Source of the DNA: Pontibaca salina
GTDB lineage: Bacteria > Pseudomonadota > Alphaproteobacteria > Rhodobacterales > Rhodobacteraceae
Reading direction: 5' to 3'
DNA length: 56,365 nt
Assembly (NCBI RefSeq): GCF_016307205.1
Contig: NZ_JAEIJD010000014.1
Coordinates: 1-56,365, forward strand
Positions 35,567 to 44,196 of this stretch are shown in pieces. The position numbers and the translations under genes are program-made. Positions within the stretch are counted from its first letter, which is position 1. Each line of letters starts with the position of its first letter. Under the pieces are notes generated by a model. The model worked only from the letters and a program-made list of their open reading frames with translations. It was not told where the DNA came from and did no database searches.

Positions 35567-36154
35567 TCAGTAGGTGTTGACCGACAGACCAAGGAAGACC
35601 TCTTCGGCCTTAAAACGGTAACCTCCACGCAGGCTGACCGGCCCGTCATCCAGCTGATAGTTCACCGCAAACGAATGTTCTGAATAGAAATCACTGCCGC
35701 CGGCTGTCAGATCGACGGACAGCCCTTGCCCATTGCCAAGCTGAGCCAGTGCAAACCAGTCACTGTCAATTGTGTTGAACTGCCCTGACAAGAAAGCGAA
35801 CCCATAGCTCGTCGTTTGGTAGCGTTCCACGACCAGTTTGATACCGACCGACAGGCCACGCCGTGCGGCGCTGGTGCCGAGGCTCGGGCCGATCTTCGCG
35901 GTACCAATATTCTCGACCGCAAAGTCGCGCAACAGGTAGGTCCCAGCGCTCCAGCCGCCCTTGTAAGAGGAGTAATTCGCTCCAAAACTGAGCTTGTCGC
36001 GGGTGGCCGCAACAACCGCGTCGGAGGTATTCGACGCCAGATCGAGTTGTAAAAACGTACCTTCTGCCTGCACGGCAAAAGCCGAGCCAATGAGCAGGCT
36101 GCAGGTTGCTAAAAATAGGGAATGGGGCGCCTCGGTCACGAATTTCCTGTGCAT
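35567..36154 (-). CDS. Small outer-membrane beta-barrel-like protein
   Basis: A 195-residue exported protein. The signal peptide is residues 1 to about 29 (ending AFAVQAEG). The mature part has repeating amphipathic strands (TFLQLDLASNTSDAVV, SFGANYSSYKGGWSAGTYLL, GLSVGIKLVVERYQTTSYGF, EHSFAVNYQLDDGPVSLRGG) and ends in an aromatic residue (SVNTY), typical of an outer-membrane barrel of about 8-10 strands. It converges with the GT2 gene with six bases between stops and may supply the outer-membrane step for the glucan, since no BcsC is present. That role is inferred from position only. Confidence 0.7.
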   Translation of the reverse strand: MHRKFVTEAPHSLFLATCSLLIGSAFAVQAEGTFLQLDLASNTSDAVVAATRDKLSFGANYSSYKGGWSAGTYLLRDFAVENIGTAKIGPSLGTSAARRGLSVGIKLVVERYQTTSYGFAFLSGQFNTIDSDWFALAQLGNGQGLSVDLTAGGSDFYSEHSFAVNYQLDDGPVSLRGGYRFKAEEVFLGLSVNTY

Positions 36155-36230
36155 GGGGATTGTGGAATGGTGGCCTGCAACCTGGCCGCAAAGTCTGGTG
36201 ATCGCAAGAAGTCTCTCCCGCCGCGCTTGT

Positions 36231-37457
36231 TCAAGATTCGCCTCCGCGCTTGGTGCGCAGCCGGTCGCCTGAAGTTGGCTTTGCTCGCTCTTCCTGACCA
36301 GCACCGGGATCGAACGGCGATGTTTTTGAATGCGATGGGTGCAGCGTTATAACGGAAGAGGTTTGATCTCCGTGCAATTCCTCGCGCAACGCCAACTTCC
36401 CCTGGATACGTACCAGCGCACGCGACAGCAAGATGGCCTCATGGGAGCTGCGGCTTTCGACTGGGTATTCATAGGCGCCGTTGGCCGTGACAACGGCGGT
36501 CGCCGTTAACTTTTCCAACGGTCCCAGCAGAATACGCAGGACAAGCAGCGTTGCACCCAGCACAAAGAACGCGGCAATGACAACTGAGATGATCACACTC
36601 CTGAGCAGGCTCGGCAGAACGTTTTTCAGGCTGTCTCGGTCCAGCACGGCAAAGACCCGCCAGCCAAAATCAGGAAGCGTATCGCTGAGAAAGCTCGACG
36701 TGAAGGCATAGAGATCCTCAGCTTGATCCAGGGCACGGAATGATTCGGCCGCACTTTGACCGAAACTGGCTTGGGTCAGGATGGCATCGGGTAAGGGGCC
36801 GGGAGCATCTCGGGTATCGACAATATAGGTGCCCGCCCGATCCTGTATCACGACGTCAATGTGAAGCTGATTGCGGGCCTGCACCAACATGGAGCGAACC
36901 CAATCCATGCGCAGACTGTAGACCATCACGCCGACCACCTCGCCGGTATCGGCGTTATGCACCGGCATAAAGAGATCCAGAAGTGACTCGCCCTTGTCTC
37001 GTCCGCTCTGCCTCAGCAAATCGCTGGAATAGACACTGCCCACATTGGGACCGCGTAGACCTTCCTGATACCAGTGACGTTCGCTGACATCCTCCCCTTC
37101 ACGCAGGCGATTCGAGCCCGAAATAATGGTGCCGCTTAGGTCTACCATGCCGGACCAGGCCACTTGCCCGCCGGTTTGCACGACAGTATCCATAATGTCG
37201 TTGAGATCTTGCTTGGGTGCCTTGCCGACATGGCGGGCAACGGCTTGAAGGCCCCTCCATTCTCGTTTCATGGCCGTGTTGAAACTGAGACTGATAGCAT
37301 CGGCGCCACGCAGGACGATGTCTTGCTGCAATTGCTGCTGCGCCTCAGTCAAGCGTTGTGTGACGGTGACGGCGACGAAGACCGCAGCACAGAAGACGGA
37401 TACCAAGACGGTTATCGCGATTCGAGTAAATGCGCGTGGCGAAAAACTATTGGACAA
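36231..37457 (-). CDS. dCache-HAMP membrane sensor without output domain
   Basis: An inner-membrane protein of about 408 residues with an N-terminal helix, a periplasmic dCache/PDC sensor (RHWYQEGLRGPNVGSVYSSD and GESLLDLFMPVHNADTGEVV are typical), a second helix (LLRSVIISVVIAAFFVLGAT) and a HAMP-like segment (RILLGPLEKLTATAVVTANG). No GGDEF, kinase or methyl-accepting domain follows; the tail is short and polar. I prefer the TTG at 37457 because AAAGGGGAA precedes it; an upstream TTG at 37505 would add 16 residues. It lies 76 bases upstream of the beta-barrel gene on the same strand. It may sense a small molecule and act through a partner. Confidence 0.75.
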   Translation of the reverse strand: MSNSFSPRAFTRIAITVLVSVFCAAVFVAVTVTQRLTEAQQQLQQDIVLRGADAISLSFNTAMKREWRGLQAVARHVGKAPKQDLNDIMDTVVQTGGQVAWSGMVDLSGTIISGSNRLREGEDVSERHWYQEGLRGPNVGSVYSSDLLRQSGRDKGESLLDLFMPVHNADTGEVVGVMVYSLRMDWVRSMLVQARNQLHIDVVIQDRAGTYIVDTRDAPGPLPDAILTQASFGQSAAESFRALDQAEDLYAFTSSFLSDTLPDFGWRVFAVLDRDSLKNVLPSLLRSVIISVVIAAFFVLGATLLVLRILLGPLEKLTATAVVTANGAYEYPVESRSSHEAILLSRALVRIQGKLALREELHGDQTSSVITLHPSHSKTSPFDPGAGQEERAKPTSGDRLRTKRGGES

Positions 37458-37649
37458 GACTCGTATTTCCCCTTTCGTCTCCGCATAGACCGCCCGCGAC
37501 GCCAACTTCGCGCCTTCGGCCGTCCAAAAGTCTCGAGAAATTCAATAAATCTGATGAAAGTTGGCCAATCTCACCAGATGTGACGCCCCTATCCCATTGC
37601 ATAGCAGAGAACAACTGAAGCGCTTGACGGACATCGGGCCATATTGGCA

Positions 37650-37757
37650 GCGGTATTCTCGTCGGTATAGCTGAGCAGCAGAACGGCCGCCGCGCCTAGC
37701 GCCAAGCTGGCGCCGATGCCGATGCCGATGAGGATCAGGCGGTGCGTGTCGAGCCCG
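37650..37757 (-). pseudogene. Membrane-segment gene fragment
   Basis: The minus strand reads LDTHRLILIGIGIGASLALG followed by AAAVLLLSYTDEN, one hydrophobic helix with no start signal. The HRLILIGIG pattern is reminiscent of FecCD-type iron permeases, but one helix is too little to be sure. It follows the copC relic on the same strand. Confidence 0.3.
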
Positions 37758-37790
37758 CCGTGCAAGCGAGCGCGATCACGGTGCGGGCCA

Positions 37791-37944
37791 TCAGCGCCCC
37801 GCCGTGACGCCGACCACGTCGCTGAAACGCAGCGTCACGTTATCAGGCAAGGCATAAAACAGAACTTCGGCGACCGAAGTCGCTGCCCTCAAAATGCACA
37901 TGCGCGAGCATGGGCGCAGGCAAGATCGCAAGCGCCAGAGCCAT
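37791..37944 (-). pseudogene. copC: Frameshifted copC (copper-binding) relic
   Basis: The first frame reads MALALAILPAPMLAHVHFEG, a signal peptide followed by the N-terminal histidine expected for CopC. The next frame continues AEVLFYALPDNVTLRFSDVV, matching the CopC strand that usually reads LTLTFSEPV. One frameshift and early stops make it non-functional, and the C-terminal half is missing. It lies downstream of the YcnI gene, the usual order in ycnI-copC-copD copper operons. Confidence 0.6.
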
Positions 37945-38050
37945 CACGATCGGGCCAAGGATTTCCTAAGCGATCCATTTGGGGGGTGTCACCATTCACC
38001 AGTCTCTGGACAGTGATACCGACCATCGCCGGTCCGGCAAGATCACCCTC

Positions 38051-38521
38051 TTAATGGCCGTTACCCGGCGCAGTGATTGTCAACCCCGGTGCGGGACCTT
38101 CCAGATCATGGGCATCCTGACCTTCGGCGGGAATCTCGATCCACCGCTCGGCTGCCGTCGCACATTCCTGAACGGCCGGAAAATAGAGCGTCGTTCCCAC
38201 CGCATGCATGTCGGTCAACTTGGCCCGGAAGGAAAACTGGTCGAAATGAGCATCTGGAAGCTCCCCGGCCCAGATCAGTTCCTGCACGCCCTCATTCATG
38301 GTAGTGCCATAGTAATCATAGCTGTTTTCATAAGGTCCGGTGATGATCTCAAGCGACCAGTCAGGCTTGGGCATGGGTTTGACGGCAATCACGCCTTCGG
38401 GGATTTTGACGCGCAGTTTCTGCGTGGCCTCTGCGGCATGGGGCATCTCAAAGCTGACATGCGCAAAGGCTGCCGGGGCGGCGATCGCCAGTGCCACAAG
38501 GCTTGTCAGGATGGTCTTCAT
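38051..38521 (-). CDS. YcnI-like copper protein (DUF1775)
   Basis: A 156-residue exported protein with a signal peptide cut after residue 20, leaving H21 at the new N-terminus (AFA|HVSFE), the copper ligand in YcnI proteins. IPEGVIAVKPMPKPDWSLEI, GTTLYFPAVQECATAAERW and EIPAEGQDAHDLEG are strongly conserved family segments. From memory of the family, about 15-20 residues between HVSFE and PHAAEATQ (the VPHGCDG region) seem to be missing, so metal binding may be altered. GGAGAA precedes the ATG at 38521. Downstream copC is broken. Confidence 0.85.
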   Translation of the reverse strand: MKTILTSLVALAIAAPAAFAHVSFEMPHAAEATQKLRVKIPEGVIAVKPMPKPDWSLEIITGPYENSYDYYGTTMNEGVQELIWAGELPDAHFDQFSFRAKLTDMHAVGTTLYFPAVQECATAAERWIEIPAEGQDAHDLEGPAPGLTITAPGNGH

Positions 38522-38843
38522 GATAATTCTCCATATAGGTTATTGGGTTGCGTGCTCCCCGCAAAGGGGCGCGCTCATTCCTGAACCTGCACCAGTGCTT
38601 TGCTGTGTTGGTTTTAATGCCAACCATGCGGCCGCTGCGTTCAATAAACACTCCGCGCTCCTTTTGCTAAGATTCGGTCAATTGGATGTCTCGGCGAAGG
38701 AAAGGTTCCCGACTATTTCTAAAAAATTAAAGACTTGCGGCGCCGTCCGCCAGCTTCCCGGCAGAGCGCCAATGCTCAACCGCCCTCATCGGCCAGCAGC
38801 ACCCGTCCACCAGAGAGAATGGAGCTAAGGTAAGATCGAACGG
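38522..38843. other. Intergenic stretch before IS remnant
   Basis: About 320 bases with no gene. A GC hairpin-like element (CCCC-GCAAA-GGGG, near 38558-38570) lies shortly upstream of the YcnI gene. The part just before 38844 is out of frame with the transposase fragment and unassigned. Confidence 0.4.
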
Positions 38844-39026
38844 TGGCGCCAGATCGATGCCTTTGTCGAGTATTACAACAACCAGCGCTACCACGAGAGC
38901 CTTGGAAACCTGACGCCCGCCGACGTCTAGTTTGGGCGCGCAGAGCAGATCTTGAAACAGCGAGAGAAGATCAAACGGAAAACAAGGCTCACCCGGCGCT
39001 TGCGCCATCAAACTGAAAACGCATAA
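38844..39026 (+). pseudogene. IS transposase C-terminal remnant (copy 1)
   Basis: Encodes the end of a DDE integrase-core transposase of IS3/IS481 style: RQIDAFVEYYNNQRYHESLG, then NLTPADV, an in-frame TAG at 38928-38930 where tyrosine is expected (TPADVYFGR), and FGRAEQILKQREKIKRK with a basic tail. The N-terminal catalytic region is absent. A related fragment lies at 50151-50282. Confidence 0.8.
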
Positions 39027-39040
39027 ACTCAATTAAGAAT

Positions 39041-39099
39041 GAGCCAGAGCCTCCAAACGAAAGCACGCTCCGATGCCTCAAATTATCTGACGACGGACA
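39041..39099 (+). repeat. IS right end, copy 1
   Basis: Follows transposase remnant copy 1. It shares CCAGAGCCTCCAA and the terminal TTAT-N-TGACGACGGACA (ending 39099) with copy 2 at 50298-50355, and more weakly with the inverted copy 3 at 51381-51420. Confidence 0.75.
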
Positions 39100-39128
39100 C
39101 CACCGCATCAGTTCACAGCTACATTCAG

Positions 39129-39419
39129 TCATTGATCCACCTTATCCGCAGCGCGAGGGTGATCTCTACCCCAAACCTTCCCAGCGTCCTTGGCGACAAG
39201 TCTCTCTTGAAGCCGGTTAAGTTCCTGCAGTGCGCTGGCCCTGTCGCTTGTGCGCGCCACCGCCTTATCAAATGCGCGCCGGACCGACCGGGGTCGCCAC
39301 GGTAAGATGGCGGAGGCCAGCCATGCGCGCAGTTCTGCCGGCAGTCGGTCATACTCGCGCATGGGATCCTCGCTGCGCCGTTTAAGCTTCAGGCTGGTGG
39401 TCCCCCGGTTCCCTGCCAT
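39129..39419 (-). CDS. DUF6525 family protein
   Basis: A 96-residue basic soluble protein. It starts [15 protein letters not shown], then PMREYDRLPAELRAWLASAI, LPWRPRSVRRAFDKAV, and LQERLVAKDAGKVWG near the end, as in the DUF6525 family found in Rhodobacteraceae. The function is unknown. The start overlaps the DUF1826 stop by one base (TGATG), making it the last gene of the zinc operon. The basic, helical character would allow nucleic-acid binding, but this is speculation. Confidence 0.85.
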   Translation of the reverse strand: MAGNRGTTSLKLKRRSEDPMREYDRLPAELRAWLASAILPWRPRSVRRAFDKAVARTSDRASALQELNRLQERLVAKDAGKVWGRDHPRAADKVDQ

Positions 39420-40054
39420 CAGGCGCCATCCTCGCGGTCGTCAATCGGATCGAGGACCAGAACCGAACGCGTCTCACCCGTCCCTGAAATGGGTGGCGAG
39501 CGGTGCAGCAGGCCCGATTTCGGATGCTCGGGCCAAAGAGTGCCGCGCATCAGGATCGGCGACCCAGCCGGAACGGTGAATATCCGTCCCGGTTCGGCGC
39601 CGTCGGTCGAGATGCCGTACTGGGTTCCGGTCCCCCGATACGTGCAGATGAGCCGTGCTGTGACCGCGTCGGTGTGGAACTTCCAGCACGCATTCGTCGT
39701 CACCACGTCCAGCCGCAAGCGCAACCACTTGGCCCGCATCACTCCAGAAAAAACATCAGCAAGTGCCGCGATGTCATCCACGAGACGGTCGCGCTCAGCA
39801 CCTGCCGGCGTCCTCGATGCCTCACAGATCTGCAAAGCTGCGTCGCGCACCGCGTCCGGGCGCAGGATCATCCGCGCTCGGGGGAGTTCCTCGGGGTCCA
39901 GTGCGTCGATCCAGGTCTGGAATTCCGGCACCTGCTGCCGCGGCCAGATCGCCGCCGCACAGCTTGGACTGCGGATCACTGACAGCGTTTCGGGGGACTT
40001 CGCGACGCCGACGCCAATAACAGCGTCCTTTACCACCTCTCGAGCCGGGTTCAT
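39419..40054 (-). CDS. DUF1826 protein of zinc regulon
   Basis: A 211-residue soluble protein with the DUF1826 hallmarks: [33 protein letters not shown], and [10 protein letters not shown] near the end. The cysteine and histidines in these segments could bind metal. The family commonly sits next to COG0523 zinc GTPase genes and is thought to belong to the Zur regulon. The start at 40054 overlaps the stop of the upstream GTPase gene by four bases. The reaction it performs is unknown. Confidence 0.88.
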   Translation of the reverse strand: MNPAREVVKDAVIGVGVAKSPETLSVIRSPSCAAAIWPRQQVPEFQTWIDALDPEELPRARMILRPDAVRDAALQICEASRTPAGAERDRLVDDIAALADVFSGVMRAKWLRLRLDVVTTNACWKFHTDAVTARLICTYRGTGTQYGISTDGAEPGRIFTVPAGSPILMRGTLWPEHPKSGLLHRSPPISGTGETRSVLVLDPIDDREDGA

Positions 40055-41262
40055 GCTGCGGCTTCCGCGCGCCGCCAAAGCGGAAACGGATCTGGCAGGT
40101 CAGGCAGTGCGTCGGGTCCGGATGCCACGGCATCCGGCAGCAACGCGCTGTCGAGGCGGTCTTTGAGGGCAGGCCAATCGATTCCCGCTCCGATAAAGAC
40201 GATTTCCTGCCGACGGTCGCCCCACGGCTCCTGCCAATGGGCCTGCAGATAGGTGCGGGCACCGTCGTGATCGGGCCAGCGCTCTTTTGGAACGACGGCC
40301 CACCAAGTGCCGAGCGGCTTAACCGAAGAAAGCGCCCCGGCGAGGCTGAACTCGGCCACCCAATCGGGGCGTGTGGCAATCCAGAAATGCCCCTTGGCGC
40401 GGATCACGCCCGGCATTTCACCGTTCAGGACCGACAAGATCTTCTCGGGGATGAACGGCCGCCGCGCCCGGTAGACGTAGCTGGCAACCCCGTATTCCTC
40501 AATCTCGGGAACGTGATCGGCAAAGCCGTAGAGCTCCTTCGCCCACATCGGATGTTCGTGGGCTTTCTCGAAATCGAACAGGCCGGTGTCGAGGATCGCT
40601 TCGGCTGCGACATCCGAGTGGTTGGTCTCGATGATCCGCGCATCCGCGTTCAGGCTGCGGATGATCTTGCGTGCCGCGTCGGTGCGCTCCGGCCCTGCAT
40701 CGGTGACCTTGTTGAGAATTACGACGTCGGCGAACTCAATCTGCTCGACCAGAAGATTGACCAGCGTGCGCTCGTCCTCCTCACCCATGGTCTCGCCCCG
40801 ATCGCGCAGGAAGTCGTGGCTGGAATAGTCCTTCAGCAGGTTCACCGCATCCACGATTGTGACCATCGTGTCGAGGCGGGAGACGTCCGAAAGGCTCGCG
40901 CCGGCCTCGTCGCGGAAATCAAATGTCGCTGCGACCGGCAGCGGCTCGGAAATGCCGGTGGACTCGATCAGCAGGTAATCGAAACGGCCCTCGGTGGCGA
41001 GCCGACGCACCTCGTCCAGCAGATCATCGCGTAGAGTGCAGCAGATGCAACCGTTTGACATTTCCACAAGCGTCTCGTTGGTGCGGCTGAGTTCGGTATC
41101 AGCGCGCACCAGATCGGCGTCGATATTCACTTCGGACATATCGTTGACGATCACCGCGACGCGCCGTCCGTCGCGGTTGTTCAGCACACGATTGAGCAGC
41201 GTCGTTTTGCCGGCGCCGAGAAAGCCGGACAGCACGGTAACGGGAAGGCGGGTGTCTGTCAT
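40051..41262 (-). CDS. zigA: COG0523 zinc GTPase (ZigA/YciC-like)
   Basis: A 403-residue G3E-family P-loop GTPase acting as a metallochaperone. Walker A is GFLGAGKTT (14-22), the metal-binding CxCC is C72-I-C74-C75 (NGCICCTL), ESTGISEP is the Walker B region, and the guanine motif is NKVT. The C-terminal CobW domain runs from about 285. The length and the [20 protein letters not shown] pattern match ZigA/YciC zinc proteins rather than CobW of cobalamin synthesis. It overlaps both neighbours by four bases. Its likely role is zinc delivery to target enzymes under zinc shortage. Confidence 0.92.
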   Translation of the reverse strand: MTDTRLPVTVLSGFLGAGKTTLLNRVLNNRDGRRVAVIVNDMSEVNIDADLVRADTELSRTNETLVEMSNGCICCTLRDDLLDEVRRLATEGRFDYLLIESTGISEPLPVAATFDFRDEAGASLSDVSRLDTMVTIVDAVNLLKDYSSHDFLRDRGETMGEEDERTLVNLLVEQIEFADVVILNKVTDAGPERTDAARKIIRSLNADARIIETNHSDVAAEAILDTGLFDFEKAHEHPMWAKELYGFADHVPEIEEYGVASYVYRARRPFIPEKILSVLNGEMPGVIRAKGHFWIATRPDWVAEFSLAGALSSVKPLGTWWAVVPKERWPDHDGARTYLQAHWQEPWGDRRQEIVFIGAGIDWPALKDRLDSALLPDAVASGPDALPDLPDPFPLWRRAEAAA

Positions 41263-42350
41263 AGAAGGAATACCTCTTTCTGAATGTCGTCTGTTTCCTC
41301 ACGCGGCGAGCGCGCACGCAGCATGTCGAGGCTGCGTTGAAGTTCCGGGCGGGAAATGTCGCGGGCGATCACGACGATGCGTGAGCGGCGGTCGCCACCG
41401 GGCCAATCGTGCAGCGGTACCGGTGGGTCGAAGATGTGCTGCACACCATGGAAGACGAAGGGCATTTCGATATCCTCGAGGAAAACAATGCCCTTAACGC
41501 GCAGGATGTCGGGGCCGCGCAGCGCGATCAATGTGTCGAGCCAAAGATCGAAGACGGCGTCGGGGATCGGGACATCGAGGATGATCGAGGCGCTTCCGAT
41601 GCGGACGTCATGTGGCGATGTCGGCATCTGCGTGCTCTTAGCCTTAGCCAGGCCGGAGAGGTTTGCGAGCGGGTCCTTCATCACTGCCGGCGCGCGAGCC
41701 CACTCCAAAACATCGGCGGGCTTGGCGCTTTGGCGCAAACCGCTGAGCCCCCAGAGTTGCTGAGACGCACCCGCGCCTTTGACAGCATGCAGAATGCGCA
41801 CACCGGGGTTGATTGCTCGGAGGCGCTCTTCGATTTTAACCACTTGGTCAGGCGCCACGAGGTCGGTCTTGCTCAGCACGATCAGATCGGCCATCGCCAC
41901 CTGCGACACGGCCTCGAATTGCGCATCCAGCGTCGCGGGGCCATTCGCGGCGTCCGCCACAGTGACAACGCCGTCCATGCGCGTTCGCTGCGCCAGAAAC
42001 GGATCGACCAGAAGCGTTTGCAGGATAGGGCCGGGATCGGCGAGGCCCGTGGTTTCGATCACGACACGCTCAAAAGCCAGTTCCCCGGTATCGCGCCGGG
42101 CGAGAAGGCCCGCCATGCTGCGCGCGAGATCGCCCCGCACAGAACAGCACAGACAGCCCGACTGCATCAGCACAATCTCCTCACTGCTTTCCTCGATCAG
42201 ATCATGGTCGAGCCCCGCCTCGCCAAATTCGTTGACGATCACAGCAATCCTTCCTGCCGACGCATCGGACAGGAGCGCATTCAGCAACGTCGTCTTGCCG
42301 GCGCCGAGAAAGCCGCTCAGCAACGTCACAGGGAGGCGGGGATCAGTCAC
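41259..42350 (-). CDS. Second COG0523 (CobW-like) GTPase
   Basis: A 363-residue G3E GTPase. Walker A is GFLGAGKTT, the CxCC motif is C66-L-C68-C69 (SGCLCCSV), and [11 protein letters not shown] and LSKTDLVAP are further nucleotide motifs (SKTD as guanine specificity). It is shorter than ZigA next door and has an [12 protein letters not shown] switch segment typical of the YjiA/CobW-like group. It follows znuA by one base and overlaps zigA by four. Two paralogues in one operon suggest different client proteins. The N-terminal 25 residues are nearly the same in both. Confidence 0.92.
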   Translation of the reverse strand: MTDPRLPVTLLSGFLGAGKTTLLNALLSDASAGRIAVIVNEFGEAGLDHDLIEESSEEIVLMQSGCLCCSVRGDLARSMAGLLARRDTGELAFERVVIETTGLADPGPILQTLLVDPFLAQRTRMDGVVTVADAANGPATLDAQFEAVSQVAMADLIVLSKTDLVAPDQVVKIEERLRAINPGVRILHAVKGAGASQQLWGLSGLRQSAKPADVLEWARAPAVMKDPLANLSGLAKAKSTQMPTSPHDVRIGSASIILDVPIPDAVFDLWLDTLIALRGPDILRVKGIVFLEDIEMPFVFHGVQHIFDPPVPLHDWPGGDRRSRIVVIARDISRPELQRSLDMLRARSPREETDDIQKEVFLL

Positions 42351-42351
42351 C

Positions 42352-43314
42352 TCAAGACCCCAGTGCTTGCGCGAGCGTCGTCGCGTTATGGCGCATCATG
42401 TCGAGATAGGTTGGCGCCGGACCGTCCAGCTCAGAGAGCGCTTCGGGATAGAGTGTGCCGCCAATCGTGGCACCGGTCTCGTTCGCGATCTGCTCGAGCA
42501 GGCGGGTATCGGAGATATTCTCGAAGAAGACCGCGGTAATTCCTTCGTCGCGCATCTGTTCGATCAGGCGGGCGACGTCCTGCGCGGAGGCCTCGGACTC
42601 GGTGCTGATGCCGTGCGGCGCCAGAAAGGTCAGCCCGTAGTCGCGTGCGAAATACTGGAAGGCATCATGCGAGGTGACGACAGTGCGGCGATCTTCGGAC
42701 AGCCCCGCAACGATGGACCCGATCTCGATGTCGAGCGCCTCAATCTCGGCGACATAGGCGGCGCGGTTTTGGTAGAATGTGACCGCGTTCTCGGGATCGG
42801 TCTGCGCCAGCGCGGCGGTGATATTGTTCACATAGGTCACCGCATTAGCCAGACTCTGCCAGGCATGCGGATCGTATGCACCATGGTCGTGATGCCCGTG
42901 CGCGTCGTCGTGGTCATCATCGCCATGCGCGTGGTCGTGCTCGTCGTGGTCATCGTCGTAGGCGATCGGCTCGATGCCTACCGTTGCCACAACATGGGTG
43001 CCATTGAAATCCGTGGCGTCGATCAGCCGGTCGATCCAGCCCTCGAATTGCAGACCATTCACCACGAGGATCTCCGCCTCGCTCACCGCGCCGGCCGCCT
43101 GCGGCGTCGGCTGGTAGACATGCGCGTCGCCATTGGGGCCGACCAGCGTCGTGACGGCCACATGCTCGGCCCCGATGCGCTCTACCATGTCACCGAGGAT
43201 CGAGAAGCTAGAGACCACACGCGTCGGCTCGGCGGACTGGGCGGCGAGCGGCGCAACAAGTACCAGCGCCGCCAGTGCGGTGGCGGATTTGAGAAGGGTT
43301 CTTCGAGTTGTCAT
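42352..43314 (-). CDS. znuA: Zinc ABC transporter binding protein
   Basis: A 320-residue periplasmic cluster A-I binding protein (ZnuA/AztC type). The signal begins MTTRRTLLKSATALAALVLV, with a twin-arginine-like pair. Predicted zinc ligands: H65 (GDAHVYQP), H150 (DPHAWQS), H216 (TSHDAFQYF) and an acidic residue near 291. A histidine/aspartate-rich loop at 119-147 (DDDHDEHDHAHGDDDHDD and more) is typical of zinc-specific members and may capture zinc. AAAGGA precedes the ATG at 43314. The permease gene lies 12 bases upstream. Confidence 0.95.
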   Translation of the reverse strand: MTTRRTLLKSATALAALVLVAPLAAQSAEPTRVVSSFSILGDMVERIGAEHVAVTTLVGPNGDAHVYQPTPQAAGAVSEAEILVVNGLQFEGWIDRLIDATDFNGTHVVATVGIEPIAYDDDHDEHDHAHGDDDHDDAHGHHDHGAYDPHAWQSLANAVTYVNNITAALAQTDPENAVTFYQNRAAYVAEIEALDIEIGSIVAGLSEDRRTVVTSHDAFQYFARDYGLTFLAPHGISTESEASAQDVARLIEQMRDEGITAVFFENISDTRLLEQIANETGATIGGTLYPEALSELDGPAPTYLDMMRHNATTLAQALGS

Positions 43315-43326
43315 TGGAATGTCCTT

Positions 43327-44196
43327 TCAGGTTTCGAAGTGATGACGTGGCAGAGCGCGCACGATAAGGCCGCCCACTGGTCCGAAGACCAGCGACAGCA
43401 CATAGGCGAGCCCAGCCACGAGGATGATTGCCGGCCCGGAGGGCAGACTGTAATGATAAGAGAGCAGAAGGCCGCTCAAGCTGGCGAGGATCGCAACCAC
43501 TATCGCCGCGACGATCAAGCCGCCAATACCCGTCGCCCAGAACCGCGCCGCCGCTGCGGGCAGGATCATAATGCCCACGGCCATGAGCGTGCCAAGGGCC
43601 TGGAAGCTGCCGACGAGGCTGATCACAACCAATGCGAGGAAGCTGAAATGCGTCACCGCACTCAATCCACTGACCGAGCGTAGAAATTGCGGGTCGGCGC
43701 ACTCCAGCACCAATGGGCGGAACAGGAGTGCGAGTGTGAAGGCTGACAGGCTGGCGAGGCTGCAGAGCAGGATCAGCGCCGCGTCATCAAGCGCCAGCAC
43801 CGTGCCGAACAGCACATGCATCAGGTCCACATTGCTGCTGCGGGTCGACACTATCAGCACGCCGAGGGCGAGCGAGATCAGGTAAAAAGCCGCGAGACTG
43901 GCATCCTCCCGCAGCGCGGTCATGCGCGTCACGAATCCCGATAGCAAGGCCACGGTCATGCCGGCGATCATGCCACCGATGGTCATTGCCCCGAGCGAGA
44001 GGCCCGCAAAGAGATAGCCGACGGCGGCACCCGGCAGAATGGCGTGAGCCATGGCGTCTCCCGTCAGGCTCATCCGCCTGAGCATCAGGAACACGCCCAC
44101 CGGCGACGCGCCAATAGAGATCGCGATGCAGCCGAGGAGCGCCCGGCGCATGAAGCCAAAATCGGCAAAGGGCTGAATGACCGCGTCCCAGATCAT
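43327..44196 (-). CDS. znuB: Zinc ABC transporter permease
   Basis: A 289-residue inner-membrane permease of the ABC-3 family with about eight helices. Characteristic are SPVGVFLMLRRMSLTGDAMA and HAILPGAAVGYLFAG near the N-terminus and FQALGTLMAVGIMILPAAAA in the second half, where the ATPase-coupling helix lies. It overlaps the ATPase gene by four bases (44193-44196). Confidence 0.95.
   Translation of the reverse strand: MIWDAVIQPFADFGFMRRALLGCIAISIGASPVGVFLMLRRMSLTGDAMAHAILPGAAVGYLFAGLSLGAMTIGGMIAGMTVALLSGFVTRMTALREDASLAAFYLISLALGVLIVSTRSSNVDLMHVLFGTVLALDDAALILLCSLASLSAFTLALLFRPLVLECADPQFLRSVSGLSAVTHFSFLALVVISLVGSFQALGTLMAVGIMILPAAAARFWATGIGGLIVAAIVVAILASLSGLLLSYHYSLPSGPAIILVAGLAYVLSLVFGPVGGLIVRALPRHHFET

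Larger units (their letters stand above)
37458..38050. other. Decayed region between sensor and YcnI genes
   Basis: About 590 bases with no intact gene. It holds a frameshifted copC relic and a membrane-helix fragment, listed separately. The rest is unassigned. Confidence 0.5.

Noticed and set aside
37650-37757. Calling a FecCD permease gene fragment with certainty
   Set aside because: Only one hydrophobic helix is readable, which fits several membrane families.
40237-41034. Long plus-strand frame opposite the first CobW-type GTPase
   Set aside because: Antisense of a conserved gene with no start signal or family features.
41779-43683. 634-codon plus-strand frame opposite the zinc genes
   Set aside because: It runs across the second GTPase, znuA and znuB in antisense; the composition is arginine-rich and unnatural, and the minus-strand genes are well supported.
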